Source: Chaenocephalus aceratus
Taxonomy: Eukaryota > Chordata > Actinopteri > Perciformes > Channichthyidae
NCBI GenBank assembly: GCA_023974075.1
Contig: CM043791.1
Span: forward strand, 8,239,767 to 8,303,766
DNA: 64,000 nt
Direction of reading: 5' to 3'
Of the stretch, positions 56,441 to 64,000 are shown one piece after another. The position numbers and the translations under genes were made by a program. Each line of letters opens with the position of its first letter. Position 1 is the first letter of the stretch. The notes beneath the pieces were generated by a model. The model saw nothing but the letters and a program-made list of their open reading frames with translations, was not told the DNA's origin and searched no databases.

Positions 56441-56665
56441 TATAGGTTACTTACGTAACCGCAGGCCTCAGAGTAACATGAAGTGAGATGTATCACTATG
56501 GGATGCGCCTCAACGCGTAATGCAAAACAGAAGCATCAATCTCATTACGCCAATCCTGATTGGCTGGTGATCTTGACGTCTACGTCAGGGAATCCACCCA
56601 CCCTTTAAGTAGCTTGCGCCAACATCGCAGCGCCATTCAAAATAAGCACCTCTTCTCGCTTCGCC
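56441..56665 (-). repeat. DIRS copy 3 right inverted terminal repeat
   Basis: It contains GGTTACTTACGTAACCGCAG, GAAGCATCAATCTCATTACG and AAGTAGCTTGCG, homologous to the ITRs of copies 1 and 2 with scattered changes (for example TACGTCAGGG against AGCGTCAGGG). The outer edge is at about 56441. Confidence 0.8.
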
Positions 56666-56671
56666 TTAGCA

Positions 56672-56786
56672 AGAAGGGCCGTCTGGTGAGACATCTCACT
56701 TCATGTTACTCTGAGACTGGGGTTACGTAAGTAACCTATAGTTCTCATTCATAACACTCCGTTCGATGTCCTCACTATGGGATATT
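56672..56786 (-). repeat. DIRS copy 3 internal complementary region
   Basis: GGTTACGTAAGTAACCTATA (right-ITR-end complement) runs directly into GTTCTCATTCATAACACTCC (left-ITR-start sequence) and then TTCGATGTCCTCACTATG. The two halves meet at about 56742. This is the arrangement expected for DIRS and is complete here. Confidence 0.8.
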
Positions 56787-56998
56787 GAACTTCCGTATTG
56801 CTCGACATGCTTATCTCGAAAATCAAAAACAGGTAAAACTAGGGGTGTAACGGTTCACAAACATTTCGGTTCGGTACGTACCTCGGTTTGGTTCGGTACG
56901 TTTTCGGCACAGCAGAAAAAATCATCACAAAACATAGCATATTTTTTTTAAATTATTATTAAACTGTGAATAATGTATTCACTCAAATAAATACAAAA

Positions 56999-57418
56999 AT
57001 CCATCCATCCATCCATCTTCTCCCGCTTATCCGTGGTCAGGTCGCGGGGGTAGCAGTTCCAGCAGAGAGCCCCAAACTTTCTTTTCCCTGGCGACATCAA
57101 CCAGCTCTGACTGGGGATCCCAAGGCGCTCCAGGCCAGCAAAGAGATATAATCCCTCCACCTGGTCCTAGGTCTACCCCTTGGTCTCTTCCCAGCTGGAC
57201 GTGCCTGGAACACCTCCCTAGGGAGGCGCCCAGGGGGCATCCTAACTAGGTGCCCGAACCACCTCAACTGGCTCCTTTCGACACGAAGGAGGAGCGGCTC
57301 TATTCCGAGTCCCTCCCTGATGACTGAACTTCTCACCTTATCCCTAAGGGAGACACCAGCCACCCTGCCACGTCCTTACTAAGGACTCATTCCCTACTTG
57401 GAGTGGACAGTCCCACAG
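56999..57418 (-). mobile_element. 5'-truncated RTE/Rex3-like LINE inside the hAT
   Basis: It is flanked by a perfect 11-bp repeat, TAAATACAAAA, at 56988-56998 and 57419-57429. On the minus strand it encodes an RT C-terminus: VIREGLGIEPLLLRVERSQL, RWFGHLVRMPPGRLPREVFQ and RGRPRTRWRDYI (57363-57097). It then ends in a (GGAT)n tail (plus strand CCATCCATCC at 57000). That tail and protein are the RTE clade, probably Rex3-like. It is 420 bp: strongly 5'-truncated by ordinary incomplete reverse transcription. Confidence 0.9.
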
Positions 57419-57737
57419 TAAATACAAAATATAATAAAATAAACATAAACTATTAGTTTTTTTTTTTTTATTATTATTATTAACTATGAATATTCACTCA
57501 AATAAATATAAAATATAATAAAATAAACATTAAGGTGCAGCTTTTCGATGAATTGAAATAATCTGTATTTGAACTGTACTGTACTAGTACCTAAGCAGCC
57601 AGTTTGACATTATGACTTGCTTGTCATTGTATTTTCATGTTTTTTAAAGAAGAATGAACTTGTCCACATTGCTTGCCGAAAGGGCAGATCTGCTGGCACT
57701 AGCAATGTCTCCTGCTGTGGAGAAACACACCCTCTCG

Positions 57738-58127
57738 CTAGGGACAGAGGTAGCAGATACAGCCAGGTAGCGCTTTGCTAACATGGCAACATAAGGATAT
57801 TTGCCGTTTGTAATAGCTTTGGCTCGGTCTGAGTTTTGGAGTGAGTGGAGGCTTAAATTCTAGTGGGAGTTGGGTTTGCACTTCAGTCTTTTGGTACCGG
57901 TGATATTCACGTTCGGGTGATGCCTTTTCAAATGAGTGTGCAAGTTTGATGTATTGCCAGCCGCCGTAACCAATTGTAGTTGAACAATGCCGACAAACAG
58001 CTTTGGTTCGGTTCACCTGTCTTTGTCCGTCATCCTTGTACGTAACTGCGAAACCAAAATGTTCCCAAACCAGAGACTTCAATGATGCTGGAGGATTTTC
58101 GAGCTCAACTTTATCTGCGTTCGCCAT
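57738..58127 (-). pseudogene. BED zinc finger of the hAT transposase
   Basis: From ATG 58127 the protein reads MANADKVELENPPASLKSLV, WEHFGFAVTYKDDGQRQVNR and KAVCRHCSTTIGYGG. Trp-x2-Phe followed by Cys-x2-Cys is the BED finger start. The His part is not clean: a frameshift or deletion follows (ANTSNLHT-like sequence on another frame). The remaining ~60 codons and the DDE core are not recognisable. This hAT may be a cut-down derivative of an autonomous element. Confidence 0.75.
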
Positions 58128-58383
58128 TTCGACAGTTCCTCAAATTACTGACTACATTGGAACGCATCCCTGTGACCAGCTCGTCCAATGAAATGACTTC
58201 CTCGCTCTATTATGCGTGAACACAATGGAGCAAATTACTCTGAATACTGCGACGCAGCACCTGAGATTACTTCCAAGAAGTTGTTCACGTTCTCAATTTT
58301 TTACGTTTAACGTTTTATTCATTCGGTACACACGTGTACTGAACCGAAGGGCCCGTACCGAATAATTTCGGTACGTTGTACTG

Positions 58384-59348
58384 TTACACCCCTAGGTAGA
58401 AACCCTGTCTCAACACGGGGCCCAGCACTGCGCGGGCCACACTTGGAGCAGAGACATCTAGCCTGTAAAAGCGTAAAAAAGTGAGCGGTGAGGACCAGCT
58501 CGCTGCTGCACAAATGTCTTGGATGGAAACACCCTTGAACAAAGCCCAGGATGTAGCCAGTCCACAAGTAGAATGAGCACGCAGGCCCGTTGGTGCCTGC
58601 AAACCCTGACTCGTATAAGCCAGAGCAATCGCTTCCACAATCCAGTGGGAGAGCCGTTTGCCTGGTAAAGCGCATGAATGTCACTTACTCGCTTGGCAGA
58701 TGCCAGAGCCAATAACACACTGTTTTCAGTGACAAGTGCTTCATGTCAGCTTCTTCAAGGGGTTCAAATGGGGTTAGAGTGAGCCCATCTAAAACCCAAT
58801 GCCAAGTCCCATAAGGGCACCAGTGACCTGGAAACAGGGAGGAGCCTGCGAGCCCCTTTCATAAAACGGCAGACCAAAGGATGTTGGCTAGCCGTCTTTC
58901 CCTCAAAGCATGCAGCAGTAGCAGCCAGGTACACTTTGATCGTAGAGAAAGCTCTGTGTTTATCAATCAGGTCCTGTAGAAATGATAGAATCACCCTGAC
59001 AGGACATTGAAAAGAGATGTGTCCTTTTTGAAGGCACCACTCCTCAAACACCCTCCACTTACAGTCATAGAGGGAAGCTATTAGGATCAGTGTGTGGCAT
59101 TGTTCCCTCACTCTGGCCAGAGTTGGGGGTATCAGAGCCAGGGGTGGGAACGCGTACAGAAGGACCGGAGGCCAAACGTGCGCGAGCGCGTCCACGTCTA
59201 ACGGTGCGTTTAAATCGCGCATTGAAAAGAACAGCTGACATTGAGCGTTTTCTTTTGATGCAAACAGATCCACCGCGGCCCGGCCGTAACGCACCCACAG
59301 CTGACTCACAAATTGGATGTAGAGTCCAGTCTGCATATAGTGGTGCAC
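58384..59348 (-). pseudogene. DIRS copy 3 methyltransferase-like/recombinase, deleted and fused
   Basis: The frame 59348-58764 begins VSQLWVRYGRAAVDLFASKE and reaches HTLILIA, then jumps straight to SLYDCKWRVFEEWC of the recombinase. About 200 bp in between are missing, which puts two normally separate frames in line. The recombinase continues through FSTIKVYLAA to LVPLWDLA, then shifts. The Arg block (LALASAKRVSDIHAL) is at about 58718-58674. A second deletion removes the stretch between it and LRAHSTCGLAT, where the His block has Cys in place of Arg. The Tyr block FYRLDVSAPS (about 58470) is present. Confidence 0.8.
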
Positions 59349-59643
59349 CTCTGGACAGCAGATCCGCCCCGAGGTTCATCACTCCTGGTACGTGCGTCGC
59401 TCTCAGGGAGAGGAGACGTCCGCCGCTCCATAAGATCAGTTTGCGTGCCAGCATGTGTAACTGGAGAGAACGCAAACCCCCTTGGCGGTTTATATACGAT
59501 ATTGTGGTCGTGTTGTCTGTCCTCACGAGGACATGATGTCCTCTGAGAAAAGGCAGAAAGCGTTTCAGGGTGAGGAACACCGCTAAAAGCTCCAGATAAT
59601 GTATGTGTGACCGTTGGAGGTCTCTGCTCCAGAGACCCCTCAC
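59065..59643 (-). pseudogene. DIRS copy 3 RNase H domain
   Basis: It has HIHYLELLAVFLTLKRFLPF (the Glu motif), HHVLVRTDNTTTISYINRQG (the Asp motif) and HVPGVMNLGADLLSRG. The first Asp lies at the end of the RT frame (VVTTDACLTG). It is in the same frame as the RT but separated by a TGA at 59668-59670, where TGG is expected (Trp after LTG). After LHP a one-base change shifts the frame. Confidence 0.85.
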
Positions 59644-59667
59644 AGGTCGACCTTCGTATATACCCCT

Positions 59668-60585
59668 TCAGCCCGTCAGACATGCGTCTGTGGTGACCAC
59701 CTTCTGCGATAAGACAGCACCCATAGGAACGCCCCGTACTAGAAAAGTCGGGTGCAGCCAGTGGCGCAGTGCCATTACGCATTTCATAGTGACCATCACT
59801 CTCCGCGCGCCATGACGCACGGGGTCCAGTCTGAGGGCAGCTACCCAGCACTGAAACTCCCTCATGTGTAAGCGTCCCAGTCGTACCACCAGGACGGCTG
59901 ACGCCATGAGCCCCAGTAACCGCAGACATGATCTGAAGAGAACATATTTGCGTGGCTGGAAATGAGCGAGGCAAGCACTGAAGGCTTTCACTCTCTCTGC
60001 TGACAGGCGGGCTGTAAATTGCACCGAATTCAGGCGTAGGCCCAGGAAGAGTACAGTCTGGGCTGGAGACAACATGCTCTTTTCTGTGTTTATTACGAAA
60101 CCCAGGTCGAGCAGGTGTTTTACGAGGACATTTTTCTGCGTAATAGCCTCTTGCTCCGACTGTGCGAGAAGGAGCCAATCGTCCAGATAAGTTGCCAGGC
60201 GAATACACTGTTGTCTTAACGGGGCTATCACGGCTTCCGTACATCGTACAAGCACTCGTGGGCTGAGAGACAGACCGAAGGGAAGTACTCTGTACTCGTA
60301 ACAGACACCCTGAAAGGCGAACCTCAGATATTTCCTGTGTGGATAATATACTGGGATGTGGAAATACGCGTCTTTCAGGTCGACTGATGTGAACCAATCG
60401 TTTTGGCGCACGAGACGCAACAGAGATGTGTGAGTGACCATTCTGAATTTGTATCTTTTGAGATATTTGTTCAGAGCCCTCAAATCTAGTATAGGCCGAA
60501 TCCCGTTCCCTCCCCGTTTGGGAACGAGGACATAATTGGAATAAAAGCCGCTCTGACTCTGTTCGGAGGGTATTATAGATATCAA
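59668..60585 (-). CDS. DIRS reverse transcriptase domain (copy 3)
   Basis: Open for 305 residues from the truncation. RT blocks in order: FYSNYVLVPKRGGNGIRPIL and DLRALNKYLK (fingers), WFTSVDLKDAYFHIPV (catalytic Asp), FQGVCYEYRVLPFGLSLSPR, then the YLDD block in IRLATYLDDWLLLAQS and LGFVINTEKSML, VLFLGLRLN (thumb). All catalytic aspartates are present. Intact DIRS RT makes circular DNA from RNA in the nucleus (family knowledge). The frame lacks its N-terminus and is followed by a TGA, so it is a fragment, although the domain itself looks undamaged. The ATG at 60585 is at the junction and may not be the true start. Confidence 0.9.
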   Translation of the reverse strand: MISIIPSEQSQSGFYSNYVLVPKRGGNGIRPILDLRALNKYLKRYKFRMVTHTSLLRLVRQNDWFTSVDLKDAYFHIPVYYPHRKYLRFAFQGVCYEYRVLPFGLSLSPRVLVRCTEAVIAPLRQQCIRLATYLDDWLLLAQSEQEAITQKNVLVKHLLDLGFVINTEKSMLSPAQTVLFLGLRLNSVQFTARLSAERVKAFSACLAHFQPRKYVLFRSCLRLLGLMASAVLVVRLGRLHMREFQCWVAALRLDPVRHGARRVMVTMKCVMALRHWLHPTFLVRGVPMGAVLSQKVVTTDACLTG

Positions 60586-60720
60586 ATCAAATCAAGTTTT
60601 ATTTATATACACATTTATAAACGATTTTTGGTCGAGCCAAAGTGCTGTACATATAATAAAATTAGCCTACAGTAGAGACACTTTACAGCAAATACAACAC
60701 ACAGATTGTTCAGAATATCA
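60586..60720. repeat. Teleost dispersed repeat fragment
   Basis: ATCAAATCAAATCAAGTTTT and ATTTATATACACATTTATAA, then GCCAAAGTGCTGTACATATA is the stereotyped sequence of a very common teleost repeat (SINE/LINE-tail type). It abuts the truncated DIRS at 60585. Confidence 0.55.
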
Positions 60721-63704
60721 GTATGAGAAAAACGACACCCTCTGTCCTTAGACCCTCACATCGTACAAGGAAAAACTTCCAGAGAAAACCCACAGTTTAA
60801 TTTTCAAAGGTTTATTGATATATCATATACACAACTCCGGTGTAGTTATGCAATGAATGAAACACTTGGGTCACAGGTTCCTCAACAGTGCATTACAAGA
60901 CATCTATCAATATGTGTGTACCTCCATTAAACATATTCATAGTCTGCATATTTCTTATTCTATCTACATACATAAGAGTATAATTCATATGTATAATATC
61001 AGTTAAAATAAGTGCTTCAACATAGTTAACATTGCAGGAAAGCAATATATTAGACGTTAAGTACTTTGTCAGGCTTAATATTTATCTGTAGATAGATACC
61101 CCCAAAGTTTTTTTCTTATTTAAAAGAAGACCTTAATCTGTTATTTAATGTTTAAATAAAGGTTACCTTTTTTTTTTCTGTTTTGCACCTCTTCCTATTA
61201 TCTTTGTACATCCTGCACTACACTGTTTTATTGTAGAGATCACTTATAGTATCTTCTTGATTTTTATATTCTATATTTCTATCACAGACCTTCTACTTTC
61301 CCCCTATGAAAGTATGTACTCTTCATATTTGTATTCAAATATTCAAATAATATTTGATAAAAAAATATTAAGATTACATTATTGTTTTTATGTGTTATAT
61401 TATAAGACATAAAAACAATAATTCAATAACTTGCTTTAACCACTAGGCGGTGCACACAAGGTACACACAGCCATAATAACTTTGTATTATTAGTGTAGGA
61501 CACGTTTTATTCATGCTTTCACATAATTTTACAGCATATTGCTATATTATTTCAGACTCAGTATTTACATTCTTACATTCAAAGAAAATCAGTAATATCT
61601 TTAAAAACTACAGTCCTTTTCTATCAGCTGTGCACCGTTATGGTGTAAATATAACCTATCTGTGAATTAGATCAAATGTAAAAGTCAGCCGAATTAGTGT
61701 TGATACTGCAAGGAGACGTATTGTGTGAAGAGAAATTGAAGATGTTGTTTAATTGTTGAATATATTTATAATCTACGTCAAGTATTTAGTTTCGGCGGCA
61801 TTTTCTCAGTTTTTCCAAAGGTCTTCTCATCAGGGCTCTATAAATAAAGAACTACGGCAGATCTGTAATATCAATGCAGCAGCCGAAACGTGTATTACAA
61901 TGCCGTTATGTGATGACTTTCAAAGAGAAAAGCAAGAACACTTGGAATTAAGTATTATTTTATTCTTTTAAAATGTTTTCCGGATTTCATATCATATAAA
62001 CACCAAATCCCAGCATGCATTGCGGCTAAAACATCAAATAAACGAGCTTAAAACCATAGCTGAGGATTTTGGGTAATCGCTCGAAATGCCTACGTCTGTT
62101 TCCGGTTCTTTTTATTTTGAAATTCAGTTCCTGACGGACGCCAAAAAAGCCCGAGATTATGGAATTAAACCAATAAATAAAAGCAAGGATAATTGAGTGT
62201 TATTGGTGAGTAAATAACAGTGTGTTATTTTGAAAAGAATAACAAATTAGAAGGAAAAAAAGATTTAAAAAATACAGATTTCAGTATCCTGAGGCTCTGA
62301 GCCCCATTTATTTTCCTCACAGACGGCAACAAAAGTCCGAAATTATACGATTTTAAATAAAAGCAATAACTGTGGCTTCCGGTCTTCCTCGACCCGACCG
62401 GAGAAAAAGACGTGCTGCAGGCAGTAGAAATACATTGCTTTTAAAATCGTGCTGTGCAACACGAAAAAAAGGGGCAAATCGCGTTGGTGAACACGAATCA
62501 ATAGATTAAAAATCGTGTTGGTGAACATGAAATGCCGTGAGACTGGGTTGTATATTTGGTAGATTTGGCAGCTGATATAACACAACACATTTGTTTTATT
62601 TAATTTAAGTGGGGATAGAGTTGCTGCGGGGGGGTTAAGATGGGCTGCACACAGCTGATTGACAGCTGGAACACAAACCACCAAATAAAAAAATTCAAAT
62701 TAATTGACTCCAATCCGCAGGGATCCCCCCGACACTTTCTTACTGAGGAAGGTGTATTTTTTCATTAACTTATTTATTTATTTTGGTGACGATCCGATCT
62801 CCATGCTGCTACTCTGGTATAAACTGCATCCACCAAACAATATGATTTGTCTCCCCAAAAGAACCAAAATCTGACATGGTGTGAAATGTCTTTTTTAGCT
62901 GTTCTGTCGTCATTTCCTGCGATCTTCTTCATGCAGTCAGTCAAAAATGAATATTAATACGGGCGTTTCTTTGACTATGTATAGGCAAATATGGGCGTTA
63001 CGTGAAGCCCGCAAAAGCTGCGCCGCATTTCGAGTTGATTTTCATACATAGTGATTTCATTATGTTACGGAAGTAAACAAACAAGTCTAATGGAGGAGTT
63101 TCAGGCAGGGGGGGGGCAGAGTTTGGGGGACATAAACTCCCTCTGGAGGAAACAAAGGATTTTAGCCTTTGCAGACCATTTACATGCACTAAAACCTACA
63201 GGAATGGGAAAACCCCAAAAGGATTAATATGACCCCTTTAAAGCCTTGAGCTTCAGATTTAGACACAAAAGGTATTGTATTATATTACATTCATTTGACA
63301 CTTTTGTCCAAATCAATAACTGAATTCTTACAGCACGGAGGGTTTGCCACCATAAAGTTGACATTTGTGCTTTTGAGGGAAACGTTTGATAGATAGCCAT
63401 GACATTTTGTTCTGACATTCATGTCTCCCTCAGGATGAATTCTGATCATTTTGGTGATCCTCCAGAGCTATCATGAGGTCAACCTTTAATATTTGTCCAA
63501 CATTTTGCTTTAAGATCAAATACCTTCAAAAACATCCAGTCAAACTCAGCTGTACTTTATTTTAGTGCTTATTTAAAGAAACATGTCTTTAATATAGCAT
63601 TTCACTTGTTCACCATTGACAGATGGAAGGTGAGACCTATTGTATTTGTTGGCAAGTTTGAATATATTTGTATCTTTTTTTTATGATAAGCTATTTTCGT
63701 TCTC
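60721..63704. other. Sparse DNA with repeat scraps
   Basis: No gene. AT-rich to 62000. 62131-62213 is the partner of the repeat at 41142-41221. 63130-63240 shares TAGCCTTTGCAGACCATTTA and AAAACCCCAAAAGGATTAAT with 15240-15370 (the orientation is the same). The stretch 62700-63110 is not assignable. Confidence 0.4.
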
Positions 63705-63960
63705 ATAACCTGAGGGCGGTGGTGGCAAAGTCCATAGGGACTTGGCTTGGCAACTGGCAGGGACACCGGTTCAAGTCCCGGAAAGACCAAGTGCTACCGA
63801 GGTGTCCCTGAGCAAGGCACTGCTCGCCGGGCGCCGTACCTAATACACTAGGATTGGTCAAATGCAGAGAAACCGTTTCGTTACTAGTACCTGTACTATG
63901 TAATGACAATAAAGTTGCATCATCATCATCATCATCATCTAATGTTAGCATGCTTACACC
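63705..63960 (+). mobile_element. tRNA-derived SINE with (ATC)n tail
   Basis: TGGCAAAGTCCATAGGGAC resembles an A box, and GGTTCAAGTCCCGG at about 63774 is a good B box of the RNA polymerase III promoter. The body contains GAGCAAGGCACTG and TCAAATGCAGAGAAA. It ends TGTAATGACAATAAAGTTGC and a run of about seven CAT/ATC units. This is a common teleost SINE type; the tail is shared with a LINE partner (family knowledge). Confidence 0.8.
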
Positions 63961-64000
63961 ATAAAGTAAGATAGTTAGCATTAAGCTCGAAGTCCAAATA

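Larger units (their letters stand above)
56840..58394. mobile_element. hAT element inside DIRS copy 3, with BED finger
   Basis: The ends are TAGGGGTGTAACGGTTC and GTACTGTTACACCCCTA. The 8-bp flanks GGTAAAAC (56832-56839) and GGTAGAAA (58395-58402) match at 6 of 8. The DIRS sequence continues on both sides. It contains a BED finger on the minus strand and an RTE LINE fragment (56999-57418). About 1.13 kb without the LINE. Confidence 0.85.
56441..60585 (-). mobile_element. DIRS retrotransposon, copy 3 (minus strand, 5'-truncated)
   Basis: On the minus strand: RT (60585-59668), RNase H, methyltransferase-like region, recombinase (to 58395), then after a hAT insertion the internal complementary region (56672-56786) and right ITR (56441-56665). 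The left ITR and gag are missing: sequence changes at 60586 to another repeat. The protein matches copies 1 and 2 wherever they overlap (HVPGVMNLGADLLSRG, SLYDCKWRVFEEWC), so it is the same family, and it supplies the RT they lack. Confidence 0.9.

Noticed and set aside
59306..60397. 363-codon minus-strand ORF overlapping the DIRS RT
   Set aside because: It is a shadow frame of the RT/RNase H in 60585-59065, which has the conserved motifs.

Overview
The window is nuclear DNA of a ray-finned (teleost) fish, inferred from its repeat complement: DIRS tyrosine-recombinase retrotransposons, CR1/L2-group and RTE/Rex3-like LINEs, a Tc1 element, many short hAT elements with 8-bp target duplications, and a tRNA-derived SINE with a teleost-style tail. 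Almost everything recognisable is mobile DNA. Only one reading frame looks like a possible host gene: an intronless coiled-coil protein on the minus strand at 38.6-40.5 kb.

Layout. 0-10 kb: an SGNH-hydrolase fragment, a hAT element with a perfect 8-bp target duplication, a truncated LINE with an esterase ORF1 and the start of an endonuclease ORF2, a TIR element carrying a LINE tail, and a Tc1 element split by a hAT insertion. 11-32 kb: a direct tandem duplication of about 10 kb. Unit 1 is 11711-21857 and unit 2 is 21858-31784. Each unit holds most of a DIRS element, unassigned DNA, a BED-finger hAT element, a LINE reverse transcriptase fused to an antisense DIRS gag, about 2 kb of noncoding DNA and a LINE endonuclease on the minus strand. 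The junction shows a shared CAC. 32-38.5 kb: sparse DNA, a hAT element and a foldback element with arms of about 540 bp and a hAT MITE at its centre. 38.6-41 kb: the coiled-coil gene, with three 255-bp internal repeats. Upstream of it are two RFX X-box-like and three CRE-like motifs. 41.3-47 kb: a hAT element carrying a nested THAP-coding element, then a LINE split by two different hAT insertions. 47-56 kb: TIR elements, a ZMYM1-like hAT transposase remnant, another hAT element, a (TG)n array and a 13-bp GC-rich repeat. 56.4-60.6 kb: a third DIRS on the minus strand with an intact-looking RT domain. It is split by a hAT element that itself holds an RTE LINE fragment. 60.6-64 kb: dispersed repeats, and a SINE at the end.

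The elements do not act together as a pathway. Their nesting gives an order of events: LINE, DIRS and Tc1 copies came first, hAT elements were inserted into them, and LINE, MITE or THAP elements were inserted into some of those hAT and TIR elements. The tandem duplication came after the DIRS, the hAT and the LINE/gag chimera were in place, because both units share them and their lesions. Nucleotide differences between units were counted by eye and are approximate.
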